64,000 bases of DNA from Antedon mediterranea (taxonomy: Eukaryota; Echinodermata; Crinoidea; Comatulida; Antedonidae), in NCBI RefSeq assembly GCF_964355755.1, contig NC_092672.1:26654501-26718500 (forward strand), written 5' to 3'. How positions within the stretch are numbered: position 1 is the first letter of the stretch; each line of letters starts with the position of its first letter. Under the pieces are notes generated by a model, which worked only from the letters and a program-made list of their open reading frames with translations, was not told the origin of the DNA and made no database searches. Positions 1 to 11,971 of the stretch are shown here, piece after piece. The position numbers were made by a program, and so were the translations under genes.

Positions 1-618
1 CGTGAAAAACCTTTTATTATTCAGTATAGGCTGCCCAGTTTTATGTTATAGAGGCTGGATTCGTACCTTACTTTTTTCTAGCTCCTTCCTATGCTAATGT
101 CATTTACTATTATTGTTATAATTTTATAATAAAAGAAGAAATGAATATAAATTTGAATTGAGTTGAATTGAAAATATTTACTGTCTATTACTGTACGTGA
201 TAACACATTCAGTCTTACTGAGACTTTCAGAGATATTCATAGTTTTTATAACAGCAAAAACATTAATAAATAAAAAATACGAACATTTTAATAGCAATTA
301 AATAGTCTGCTGAAGAACAAGAAAAAGAATGTAATACTAGTATATATTATTTGGTTTTTAAAAATAATTTCTTATTAAAGTCTTAAATTTCTACATACAA
401 AGATTGTAAAGGAATATGTTCTAGCATTTATACTCAACAGACTCAGTAACAGATTTAACATTGATCTGAGATATATCTGATTGGCCAATGTGATATTTTA
501 TAGTCCCTACTGCTACATGATAGATTAAGCTGTGATTGTGTTAAAGTTATCTGTCTAAAAGTAATATCAGTAGTATTAATCAATTATTTTGTATTTATTC
601 CAACCAACCATTCTGTAG
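1..618 (+). other. Intronic DNA upstream of the first DNAJC11-like exon
   Basis: AT-rich sequence without a supportable exon. The exon starting at 619 has an acceptor (CTGTAG) and needs one upstream base to complete its first codon, so at least one earlier coding exon, including the start of the J domain, should lie before the window. I found no J-domain signature here. Confidence 0.5.
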
Positions 619-2650
619 TTCTAAACGACCCACAGAAAAGAGCAATTTATGACATATATGGAGAGAAAGGTCTTGAGGCAGAATGGGATGTTGTACCACG
701 AACGAGGACACCACAAGAGATAATGGAAGAATTTGAACGATTAGAACGTCAAAGAGAGGAGCGACGATTACAACAAAGCACCAATCCTAGGGTACTTTCA
801 AAGTTTAGCTTTTACTTGATTTTTAAATTTTAAAGCTCTGTGTGATGTGCCCAAATATGGTAGTGATATGCCCAAGTATGGTAATGATATGACATCATCA
901 TGTCTATATATGGGCATATCACATTTTTTTCTTCACATAAAATATGATAGTGTAGATGGAGTTTAACAGATTCAAGATATAACAGGGCAACTGTTATCAG
1001 TTGTTCAGGTTTCAATATACACCCTTGATACTAAATTAATCTTCCTATCACGTCAATTTATTTGTTTAATCCATGTTTAAAGCTTGCTTTTCTCTTGTTT
1101 TAAATTTTTTTTTTATTTTGGTGTTGTACTCTAAGTATAACCTATTAAGTCCTAGTGTCTAGTGGAGTCCTTCTAGTGGTGAATTGGCCAGTACACCGGT
1201 ACTGCATTCTTTAACATGCACATGAGCACACAGAACCAACACCTTGTAGACAATGCGCTATCTACAAGGAAACCTACTTATTTCACTGTCTCTACTCATA
1301 ACACAGTGACACAGTTTAGCCGACCACGCTATATGCTGCTCTTTTATTGTTTGGTCCTGCGCTCATTTTATAGGCATGATTACTGTAGGTTGGCATTATT
1401 TAACAGTATTTTGATGCAATAATGGCCGATTGACTAACTCCTGTAATGTCTTGAAGTCTGAACCCTGTATTGTATTGAAGTCTGAACCCTGTATATGTTA
1501 AAGTTTAATTTTAGCAATGCAATGTAATATTCAAGATTGGGAGAATCATGTAAAATGTATTGTTGAATTAATTTACTAATGTTCTATCTTTTGTGTGCCA
1601 AAATGTTTGCTTGGATCCACCTATACAGTGTCATTCTTTGTATCATTAAACATTTTGTATTAAATTGTTTTTTGTTCAGGGGATAATAAGTGTTGGTATT
1701 GATGCCACTGATTTTCTCTCAATACTCATTGAATGAAGTATTAATATTGATCCCAACCCAGACTAGTCCACCATGAATCTATACAATATTTTTAATTGTT
1801 TAATGCAATCATGTACATGGAATGCGTTTAATTGAATCAATTCATTTGTTTTTTATAATCATTTAATAAGTTGATAAATTAAATCTTGAATGTTTATTTC
1901 AGGTCATTTCCAAGCATTGAGATAAACAGTATGGCAATAAACCAATCAATAGACTGCCCACTAACGACCTCTGACACAGCAACACTTACAGGAAGCCTGA
2001 CCACACGGAATGGCAATGGATCGGGAGAGATATCGACATCATTCCGTAGGGTTCTGTCATACCAATCTTGGGGAGAAGTAAGTGAAAAGTTTTATTTGTT
2101 CAGTTTATTTTACTATTATAATACAGTATTAAAAAGGTATTTCATTATTGATATTATAACATACCTGATTGTATTCTTGCGATTTGATTGGTTAATTACG
2201 TATCACATGTCATTTGGAATTAGCCCTACCTAATGGAAAAGTGATATCTAATGGTGATAATTAAATCACTCTAAAGCACGTTGTTGACTGATCGCTTGCC
2301 ATCTGTAACTGTTCTACTCCGCAACTAAATTTAGAACAGTGACTTTTTTAAAGGCCTAGCTTCCCAGCCTAGCAATGCATTCATCAATGATTTACAATCG
2401 ATAAATTGAATAAAAGTAGGTGTGATATAAACAACATGATAAATGGAGAGAATATTTCTTTCAATAAAAATTAACTGCTTTAATTTCAACTTGGCTCTGC
2501 CTTGTTTAAAATAGAATCAACTTATGAAATATTCTCACCATTCAACTTATAAACATTCGTTGTTTGTATAATAATTTATCTAAAACTTCATGGCATGCCC
2601 ATAGACATATTAATAAGAACTATTATACAGATATTGCCTGCTTAGAGGTG

Positions 2651-2756
2651 AAATATAAGATTTTACATCCCCAAGGGAATGATATTATGTTCGAGGGAAT
2701 ATATATTTCCCAGAGAACATAATATCATCCCGAGGGGATGTTAAATCTTATATTTT
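2651..2756. repeat. Near-perfect 106-bp palindrome (hairpin/MITE-like)
   Basis: The left half (AAATATAAGATTTTACATCC...) is the reverse complement of the right half (...GGATGTTAAATCTTATATTT) with few mismatches and almost no loop. It lies in the intron between the 1903-2077 and 3592-3659 exons. It resembles a tiny foldback element; no target duplication could be assigned. Confidence 0.75.
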
Positions 2757-3224
2757 ACTGATACAAATGGCGATATCTGTTATATTACATAGGCTCATTA
2801 GCCAACAACAAATAGAATATCTGCTGGGTCGGGTAGCTAGGCTAGGCCTCCTTTTTGTATTGTATGTGTAAACAAGCTGCCTACCGTACCTTGCAAAGAA
2901 TAATATACAGATAATTACTAATTAATGATTCCTTGGCAATAAAATATTCACTAGCCTAGGTTGTTTAAATAATAACAGAAGAATTTCCATCAATAAGCCT
3001 ACATTAATAATAATAATATTATCAGGTAGGCCGAATAAATAATAATTCATCTTCTTCTAGCCGAATCACCGGATGTTCAGTGCGTCGCACGCGTACCGGT
3101 TACTACTGTGAGTATTAACCAATCACAAACGGTCTTTCATCACATCTAGGGAGGACTAATAACAAATGAGGGCTATGTATGCATAGTTTAAATAGTTTAG
3201 TTGATTAATTTCTTCAAGCAAGTT

Positions 3225-3300
3225 TCGTGGCGCAGCGCATGAAGCGTTGTCTTCTGATGGAGTGACAATTTCATCGCGAGTTCAAGACCCAGTAGATGAC
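3225..3300 (+). repeat. tRNA-derived SINE head, degraded
   Basis: GTGGCGCAGCGCATGAAGCG resembles a pol III A box, and GAGTTCAAGACCC, about 50 bases later, resembles a B box (GGTTCGAATCC). The spacing fits a tRNA-like head. It is too divergent to fold into a convincing tRNA, so a SINE remnant is more likely. Confidence 0.4.
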
Positions 3301-4366
3301 TTTTGTTTATTTATCGGCAAACGCGAAAATTTGCTGGATTTTATATGTTTAATGACAGGGACACGATAATTACGCGAAAATTACTCAGTCAATATCATCG
3401 TACTCGAGGATATAAATTATATGATTTACGATCCTCACAGCGGTAGTCATGTCATGCAGTTTTAACCAATCACGTTCACGAATTTACATAGGCTATGTTG
3501 TATAGTCAAATGAAACACAGTCACAGATCGACAAGCATTCCATTATGGAAAAGTACCACCAAATTTGTTTGTACTGTTTGTTTATCTTCAGGTTCAAGTT
3601 ACAGGTGGAAATGGTCCTCAAGTTGGTCTTAAAGTCTTCAAAAATTTTAATCGTAGAAGGTTGGTTTGGTTAATCATCATCATAGTTTGCTTCATGAATA
3701 ATATACCTTTTTTTGGCCTACTGTGTATGGAACAAGGGTGTAGAATCCAAAATTTGACAAGATCTGGATCCAGTTCACTATTTTGGATCCATTGTCACGT
3801 TTACTCCCTAGCTGCTCTTGTTATCATCATCATCATCATCATCTCTCTTTCATATTTTATTTTCTATATTTTTTATAGCTTTTTCAAACACATAAAAATT
3901 AATAAAATAACATTTTGAATAAGCCATTTTGTAATTTTAATCAAATTAATCACTTCAGTCTCTGTTATGTACTGTATGTATTTTATTTTCTATATTTTTA
4001 TAGTTTTGGTACAATGTCTGGAATATGTCAACTTACACCTCATGGCTTTTTAGCTCCAGCACTCATTACAGGTAAATCATTTATAATTGTATATATCTGA
4101 AAGTTTGACCAACAATTTTTTTTTTTTTTACAATTGACTACATTTGTAGAATTTGATTATATTTGATAACAATTCATATTCATCCTCTTCAAAAAAAGGG
4201 TGTCGTAGCTCTGTGGTTTTCATGCTATAGTCAATGACCAATGGCCGTCGCAAACCATAGCTATACAATCGGCACAGGTTCAAGGTGTTTTGTATGATGT
4301 GTGTAAATTTCTGAATATTTGTAGGTGTAATGTATGAAGTGTGTTTTTATATGTTATACAAATAAT

Positions 4367-4688
4367 TAATAATAATATAATAATACCACATTTATATAGC
4401 GCCCTTTTCATGAGTAATCATGCTCACAGGCGCTTTACAAGCATTATTACCCCAGTATTTTTTGGGATCAAACACGTATGGAAACATACTCCCATAATGC
4501 AGCCGGTAACCAGCGCAAAGTTGTGTCTAGATCTAACTGGGTACCCATTTATACACCTGGGTGGAGAGAGGCAACGTAAGTAAAGTATCTTGCCTACGGA
4601 TACAAGCAATGCGGCGAGAGTTGGATTCGAACCTAGGTCTGACGATCGGTAGTCCAACGTCCAACACACTGCGCCACACGCCCTTACT
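4367..4688 (-). mobile_element. tRNA-derived SINE, family A (full-length copy)
   Basis: On the minus strand, about 320 bp starts with a tRNA-like head: A box near TGGCGCAGTGTGTTGGACG, B box GGTTCGAATCC at about 4622-4633. A unique body follows, then a tail GCGCTATATAAATGTGG and (ATT)n. AATTAAT lies at both edges (about 4362 and 4690) and may be a target duplication. A second, more diverged copy lies at 60827-61080 on the plus strand, which establishes it as a repeat family. It sits in a DNAJC11-like intron. Confidence 0.75.
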
Positions 4689-5179
4689 TAATTAATGTCT
4701 TCCGATGTGAAAGGAGTTTTAATATAGAGAAGAAAGCTATAATTACCATGCGTTTTACTATTTTGTAGTCGTAGCCAGGCAGTTAGACAAACACACAATC
4801 GGCTACGTAACATGGAAATGGGGAATGCAGTCAGCCATGACATCTATGTTGATACGTGACACGGCAAACACATGACTTGTCTGTCAGTTACAAGTTAGTA
4901 TATGGTTTTAGTCAATTTTTTTTCTCTATGACATGTTACACCCTTGATAAATAGAATATACAGTAGGTGTATTTTATTAAAGACAATATCCCAAAGCAGG
5001 GAACATTTTCGCCAGTGTAGCGTAGCAAAAAGCTATACAAAACAACCTTATTGCTACACATTTTGAAAATTGTGTAGCAAAAAACACAATACAAAACTAT
5101 GTTTCTCAACTTAAAAATCAGTTTGATTAGCAATATTGCTAAACAAAATTTTTAAATGAAAATTTTCCCTGCAAAGTAT

Positions 5180-5412
5180 GGTGAGGTGAGTCCCGTGTTC
5201 ATTCTGAACATAGGGGAATGAGCTGTTCGGAGCTCATTTTACTAAACCTCGACATTATGTGGTAGGGTGGCCAGTTCCTTTCCACGTCACCTTTTTTCTC
5301 GCTAGTATTTTCAACTAGGTACTCATTTACAGCTAAGTGGACTGGAAGTTGTCGGGAATTGAACCCGGATCTATCCGGTCAGGTGTCCTAACCACTCAGC
5401 TATCCAACTCCA
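5180..5412 (-). mobile_element. tRNA-derived SINE, family B
   Basis: Read on the minus strand, the head GGATAGCTGAGTGGTTAGGA is a good A box and GGGTTCAATTCCC a good B box. About 160 bp of unrelated body follows. The body differs from the SINE at 4367-4688, so this is a separate family. Only one copy is seen in this window. Confidence 0.6.
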
Positions 5413-8400
5413 CAAAGTATAGTATTCCTTAATAGATGGAAAAAAAAAATTATTTTCACTCATAAAAAGACAAAAATAAATGGTTAAATTCAGCCAAAAA
5501 CCTTGAAGCCAATTTGACTATTTTTTGATTGAAATTACACCTTTTTCAGGTAAATATTTTTGGTCTAACTGAATATTAACTATTATGTGAAATTAAAATA
5601 GCATATATTTTTAAAAAAATGTTCAGAGGGATAATATATCTTTAACAATTTACTTAAACATATCCCAAATTACTATTGTTTCTGTTTTTATTTTGTTACA
5701 GCTTGATATTCCATCAACATTTGCAAGTGTTAATCTAGTCAAGAAGTTTGAAAGTGATGAGGCAAAATTAAGTGTTTCTGCAAAGTAAGCAAGTATAGTC
5801 AACTCTGCCAATAACGGACACCCTTCGACTATGGCAGAATATGACTGGTTTTCCAAGACATTCTGGTATTCTGAATGTGTTTTTAATGGTTTAAAACTAG
5901 AATTTGGGTCAAGATACTGTAGTTTCCAGTTTTTAAAGCTGTATGTGACAACAAAATATGATATGGACATGATGTATGTCATATCACTACCATATTTGGG
6001 AATACTGTATTACACTAGTTTGATAGTGTAGACGGGCTTCAGGAGTCCGGTATGAGGAGAGTCGACTGTAACATCTTGTAATAGAACAATAATATGATTA
6101 AATTTGATGAGAGGCAGACTGCATAGTTTGGTAAGACCAATTATTACTATTAACTATTATGACCCACCTGAAAAGATTCATTTGATTGAAGGATTGTTGG
6201 TCACATAATTATTCAATGAACTACTCCAATGAATCCTTACATTATCAAGTGCAATTACGAGTTGTATTTTGCTATATCCACTTCATTCTTGTTACAATAT
6301 GCATTTTGGTACTCATGACACAAGGCTAGGCTGTTTATAATTGTTATACTCTGCATCCAAAATTGGAGTGCTGCTATTTGAATGAATGTGTTAAGCTGGC
6401 CTAGCCTCTCGTTTTAGCTGAATAAAATAATTTATGTTTTTATCTGCGCTTCATCTCATGAAAAAGAACCTTTTTTCATTCATCATCATTTATTTTTACC
6501 ATTGCACTGATAATCATTCATTATTTGTATACTATTGTACAATACTGTATGTATATGTTTTATTCTTGAAAGGGCTGAAAGTTTTGGTGCTATGTTTGAA
6601 TATGGTATTGAGAAGAAAATATCGCAGCACAGTCGATTAGGGTCAAAGGTCACAGTAGGTGTACCTGTTGGAGTAACCGTTAAAATAAAGTAAGTCACAA
6701 AACAATTAAGATTACATTTAGATGGTCACACTCTGTCCCTCTCCAACTAACCAATCATCTTTCACTATATATTTGCATCAATCCTTGGTACATAGTTATG
6801 ATTCCAAAATATATTTTTATATCAGTACCTTTTCCTAACTATTTCTAAATTTCTAAACGAAGCAATTTACTGAATCTGTAAAGTATTTAATTTAAAGGTA
6901 AGTTGACATTTGTAATGTCAAAAACTGCATTATAGTTTACTGTCAAGTGATACTTTAGAGTTTGTGTTTACCATCTTGATATTACAACTTTGTCTCCTCC
7001 TCTTCACCAGGCCTGCAGCAGCTGCTAAGCTCACAGGTTTTCAGTTTCACTTGCCTGAAGCTTTGTTTCCACTTGAGGTTGATTAAATTTCTTCACAGGA
7101 ATAGATCACTAAACTTGTATAATGAGTAAGGAACGCTAGCATATTTTGTATGTAATTTTACCCGGATAAACAAATCCATGCCATTGTTCATGTCACTGAT
7201 TGTTACTCTTTTTATAATAGTTTTTTTATTGTTTTAAACAGGCCTTTTTTCGAAATGCGGCTTAAAAGTTGTAGGAGAAGATTCCGGATGCACAACCATG
7301 GATCGTGTGTTCCACGTGGCATGCTTTACATGTGCTACCTGCAAGAAAAAGTTACGAGGACAGCCATTCTATGCCATGGAATCTAAAGCCTTCTGTGAGA
7401 ACTGTTATATAGTAAGTGCTTATTAGTAACTGGTGCTCTCTAATATCCTGATATCTCTAAGTCTTACATTTATTGTCAACTTTCTCAAATCTAATGAATA
7501 CCAAAAATTTGCGTTCAAAATGTCAAGAAATGATTACCAAATCTTTAAAATGCATTCTCAAACAAAATTGAGTCCCATGGTTCAATGTTTTGTTTTCAGG
7601 GTTGATTTTAGAAATTTATTTTACTTTATCGTAAAAAAATTGTCTAAAATTGACCAGAGAACGGGTCTTTTATTTATGTGAGAATTATATTCAGTACCAT
7701 AGAGAATCAAGAATTAACAAAGTAAAGTGAGTTCTTCTCTACTTTGTGTTCATATGAAAAATGCATAAAACATTTCCCATGTAAAAAAAATATACATTTT
7801 ATGGATCTCAGTTAGTAAGAAACAACATGTAATACATTTAATACATGTCACAAAGTTTATTTTAGATGGAAAAATAGCTACTGTACTCAAACACCCACTT
7901 TGTAAACACATATTTTAAGCCTACATATCACACACACCAGCATTGTGTGTCAAATTTTCAATACATTAAAGCAAAATGTTTGTCATTCAGACCTGTAAAA
8001 CCAGCCGAAAATGAAAAAGCTATCTCTCTAATATTATGGTGCCCTTTGAAATTTGTTTTTGAAAAAGTTGTCATAAACATATTTAAAGACCAATTAATCT
8101 AATTTCTACAAGTTTTCATTAACAAAATGTTAAAATATCATAAAATGGGTAAAAAAACTAAGAATAGAAACATTCACCTGACAAAAGTTAATAACAGTTA
8201 CACATAACAGCCTTTTTGCAGATTGTAGAACAGTCGGTTTGTTTTCATCTAGAAAGGGTGAACAACTGACTTACTAACCTAGAATTCAGTTCTCTATGCC
8301 ACCAAGCTTTCACTAATAGCTAAGTTATTCAGTTACCTAATCAAAATAACAACATTTATCTTCCTTTGTTTAGCAACAAACAATTTTATTTTTTTAAAAC

Positions 8401-8749
8401 TTTGTATCTTGTAGGAAATTTGCTTCGCGATGTTCCGTTTGCTTACAGCCCATAATGCCAGAACAAGGACAAGAGGAGACGGTACGCATTGTTGCTCTGG
8501 ATCGCAGTTTCCATGTTGATTGTTACCGCTGCGAGGTAAGTTTTATTTTGCACATGTTTCAAAAAAGAAATAAATCAACATTGAGATTGTCTTAACATTT
8601 CAATTGTTATGCTACAACTGCCTTCATTTTGGTGTAAAGAAAATCTGACTTTACCTATATTAATCAATTTTAAATTTTTTTTACATTATCTGTTAACATT
8701 TTTACCTTAAATGAGATAATTATTTAAAAATCCAGTGCGCATGACCAGT

Positions 8750-10260
8750 CATTACATGGTCAATTCCTACAATGCAACCAGTTGTCCTTCAAGTTAAACT
8801 TATCGCATTTGATTTGATAATCAGTTTGTCTCGAACGGAATCGGTTAAACACTGTTTCCACAGAAACTATTGCCTGTCTGTCACACAGCCGCAACTACGG
8901 CTCTTTCGGACATGTAATTCCTGGTAACCACCGGTAAACAACGGTAAATAGCCACAGCTGTACACATATAAATGTAAAAAGGAAATTTAATAATCTTTGA
9001 CAAACAATTCTTTCTTTTATAATCCAAACCCCCCCAAAAAAAAACCACAAAAAAAACCCAACCAATTCTCAAACAATGATAAAGTATCCCTATTCCCCAC
9101 ACACTTTATACAATTCCCCAAATTTCCCAATCCTTCCAGACAAAATATCAACAATCTTCTTTATGTCAAATAAATCCCCGAAACCCCCCTTTCAAATACA
9201 ATAATATCACAAGATGAATAATTAAACAATAATAAATGTCCACAATATTGTTCCTTCTTGCCTTCTCTCCTACGCTGACCCGAAAACAAATTAGAAAGAT
9301 AAAAGTTAAAACGATTCTGCAACTAAACAACTCCCACGCCTCTGCTCCCGTTCTGCTGGTACTCCCAATTATAATTCTTCTCAAACTGCAACTATTTTCT
9401 GACATATAAATAAATTAAATACAAAGTTAAAATGTTTCCTGATGTCGTTCTGTACTGCAATCCGCTCCCAGACCAATTATTTCTTTCTACGTAAAGTTAC
9501 TCTTCAATATTTGCAAACAATTCTTTAAATGCAACTACTTCTGCTGTTTCCAACAGTTATTTCTTCTGTCAATTTACATTCACAATTTCAATTAATCCTC
9601 AGTAATCTCAACAATTAACAGTTCTACATTTAAGTACAGCCTTATAGTATTACTTCCAACTCACAATTTATTAACTTCATGTATATCACTTTATTTCCTT
9701 TCTGCTTCAGCTCTATATCACCATAATTATTTCCAACTCACAAGTTATTAACTTCATGTAGGTGTATATCACTTTATTTCCTTTCTGCTTCAGCTCTATA
9801 TCACCATAATTATTTCCAACTCACAAGTTATTAACTTCATGTATATCACTTTATTTCCTTTCTGCTTCAGCTCTACATCACCATAATTATTTCCAACTCA
9901 CAATGTATTAACTTCATGTATATCACTTTATTTCCTTTCTGCTTCAACTCTATATCACCATAATTCAATTACTTCTTCTCCTGTACGTCTTAGTTTCTCA
10001 TATCAATATTCACCTATCCCTTTCTGGCTTAACATAACATAGCCCTTCTTCTCTGTCTCCTCTCAATTTCCATCTCCCTCAAAATTCCCTCAATTATACA
10101 CATACCACCACCTTATCCTTCACCAATCAGCAACTCACACACTAACTTAACTCTTACACCTCTCCTCCAGTCAGCAACCTCCACACAATCCTTCTCTGCA
10201 ACACAAATACTCTGCTCCACTGGCTTCACACAATAGCTTCCTAAAACAAAAGAAAGGTTC
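8750..10260. other. G-poor, C/A/T-rich island inside the LIM intron
   Basis: The plus strand becomes conspicuously poor in G and rich in C-containing words (CCCAATCC, CTCCTCTC), unlike the AT-rich DNA on both sides. No coding region or terminal repeats could be identified. It contains the 77-bp tandem repeat at 9654-9967. Its limits are by eye. Confidence 0.5.
9654..9967. repeat. Four-copy tandem repeat, ~77 bp unit
   Basis: Copies start with TTCCAACTCACAA at 9654, 9731, 9814 and 9891. They contain TTAACTTCATGTATATCACT and end with TATATCACCATAATT or a close variant. Copy 2 carries a 6-bp internal duplication (GTAGGTGTAT). The copies are otherwise close to identical, so expansion was recent. 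Confidence 0.9.
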
Positions 10261-11169
10261 AAATAGTGAAAACAAAGGGAAAGTAAGAATGAACTAGCAA
10301 AATATATACAGTATACAACTTTATGTCACTTGTGACACTGTCGAAACAAGACCTTAGTATAGGTTAGCCTGGCATGATTTATGAACTCTCTGTATGTGCA
10401 CTGCAATGCTAATGGAAACAACAATTTGGCGATGTAACTCGTAAAGCAGCCTTTATTTTTCTGTTATTCATGCCTATTACAAAACTCAAGGTGGTTTGGT
10501 GTTTCAGACGCCATTTTGGCAGCCATATTGTATCGAACTTTCAAATATAGTTCATTCCATTACACAGGAACATTCTGGTTATTTTGATACCTCATGTATA
10601 AATGCATTCAGTAAAAGATGTATTGTCCCCCTGAAAAAATAATTCTTAAACAATTTTTTGTTGAATATTACATTTTAATGTAACATAATAGTTATCCACT
10701 TTGACCAAAAATTATATCGAAAAATAATGTATGTACCTGAAATAAAGGTAATTTAAAGCAAAAAATGGTCAAATTGGCTGCCAGCCAATGGATTTTGGTT
10801 AAATTTAACTATTTATTTTGTCATTTTATAAGTGAAAACATTTTTTTTTTTCTTTTTCTTTTTCTATGGAAATGATTAACTTTATTAAAACTACAAAATA
10901 ACATATTCAAAGTCTGATTTAATTAATTTTTCATGTTTTTGGGGACAATACATCTTTAAAGGACCAAACATACAAACACTCTATTAATATCAGTACTATA
11001 TTATTCAATAGAATAACAGAATGATCACATTTTCATTTTTTAACAGGACTGTGGATTACAGCTATCATCAGAGGTTGACGGACAAGGTTGCTATTCATTA
11101 GACGATCACGTCTTGTGCCGTGAATGCAACGGAAAGAGAGTACAAAATCTTACAGCAATGTAAATTTAA

Positions 11170-11500
11170 AAGAAAAACCGGTGGTGTGTGATCTGTGTGA
11201 TCACACGATGTATTTCATTCATGCTGTGATCTTATTATGCAATCTGATCATGTGCTTTGATCGCATCAGACAATGTATTCCAATTAATGTCCTGGAATCA
11301 TGTTATGTGATGTGATCTGTGTGTATTTCATTCATGTACTGGGAACACATAATAAGATCTGATGATGCGCTGTGCATCAGAACACATGATGTATTCCATT
11401 TCCAAGAAAAAACTGTGTTGTGTGATCTGTGTGATTTCATATGCTGTGATCATATTATGCGATTTGATCATGCTCTGTGATACAATCATGTGATAATACT
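11170..11500. repeat. Imperfect ~100-bp repeats in the LIM gene 3' UTR region
   Basis: TGTGTGATCTGTGTGAT, GATGTATTTCATTCATG and GCTGTGATC(T/A)TATTATGC recur about three times just after the stop at 11163. The repeats are rich in TGATC and GATCA and self-complementary at short range. No gene is seen. Confidence 0.55.
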
Positions 11501-11857
11501 CACATCTTTGTGACTCTCATCTGAATAACAGACACATACTGTATAAATTAATTATGCCATATGAATATTTTATAACTAATTCTTTGCACTGGCTAAAATC
11601 GCTAAGCATTGTGGGAAATGAAGAAGCATTTTTTTAGGATAACTGACTGTATTTTAAAGTTTTTTTTAACTCTAACCGCTGTCTATAAAGGTTTAATTTT
11701 ATTGTCATAATTATTAGAAAAAGGCAGGGTAAATGTTTAGTGTTATATTTGGCTGATTTAAAATATAGATATTTTAAAATGGTGCTTACTATAAATCATG
11801 TTGTTTAGCTGTTCTGCAAACCATCCAATTCTCAGTGCTGTATCTCCACATATATGA

Positions 11858-11971
11858 CCAGTATCAAGGGAAATTCCATAATACAGCATCTCTTATGTTT
11901 CATAGACAATTAAGGTCAAGTTAAAGGCTTCACATGAGATGCTGTATCATGGAATTACCCTATGATACTGG
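11858..11971. repeat. Imperfect inverted repeat, 35-bp arms
   Basis: The left arm 11858-11892 (CCAGTATCAAGGGAAATTCC...) matches the reverse complement of the right arm 11936-11971 (...GGAATTACCCTATGATACTGG) with few mismatches, around a 43-nt loop. It may be a small hairpin element or solo MITE. No target duplication is evident. Confidence 0.65.

Larger units (their letters stand above)
619..7086 (+). pseudogene. DNAJC11-like gene, central exons only, two frameshifts and lost 3' part
   Basis: DNAJC11 is a J-domain protein of the mitochondrial outer membrane linked to MICOS and cristae organisation. Exons seen by homology and splice sites: 619-791 (end of J domain, [10 protein letters not shown], then a charged helix [13 protein letters not shown]), 1680-1737 (SVGIDATDF), 1903-2077 ([15 protein letters not shown] and NGNGSG), 3592-3659, 4004-4071, 4769-4897 (GYVTWKWGMQSAM), 5702-5784, 6573-6689 (FEYGIEKKISQHSRLG and VGVPVGV), and 7011-7077 or to the TAA at 7084. 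Exon order and content follow the family's beta-strand region. Two exons do not stay in frame: the T-run near 1709-1716 and the AAACACATG near 4848 each need an indel to continue the homology. After 7086 the conserved C-terminal DUF3395-type region never appears, and a LIM exon follows 155 bases later. A duplicated or decaying copy fits best; local assembly indels are the alternative. The long ORFs elsewhere in the window are clean, which argues against general base-call error. Confidence 0.8.
7242..11163 (+). pseudogene. LPP/zyxin/TRIP6-like LIM gene 3' end, LIM2 exon missing
   Basis: Zyxin-family proteins carry three C-terminal LIM zinc fingers that bind focal-adhesion and actin partners and shuttle to the nucleus. 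Three exons are clear. 7242-7411 is LIM1 (KCGLKVVGEDSGCTTMDRVF, then FHVACFTCATCKKKLRGQPF, ending CENCYI). 8415-8535 is the first half of LIM3 ([20 protein letters not shown] ... FHVDCYRCE). 11047-11163 is the second half (DCGLQLSSEVDGQGCYSLDD ... LCRECNGKRV) with the stop codon. Acceptors and donors are canonical. The LIM2 exon expected between 7411 and 8415 is not there. The phases agree with a loss: the LIM1 exon ends in phase 0 while the LIM3 exon needs two upstream bases, so joining them directly shifts frame. No proline-rich N-terminal region is seen. A deletion, a collapsed assembly or a duplicated fragment are all possible. Family membership is clear; which paralog is not. Confidence 0.8.

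Noticed and set aside
7011-7411. DNAJC11-LIM fusion gene
   Set aside because: The possible donor at 7077 leaves phase 0 while the LIM1 exon needs one upstream base; no compatible junction is visible.
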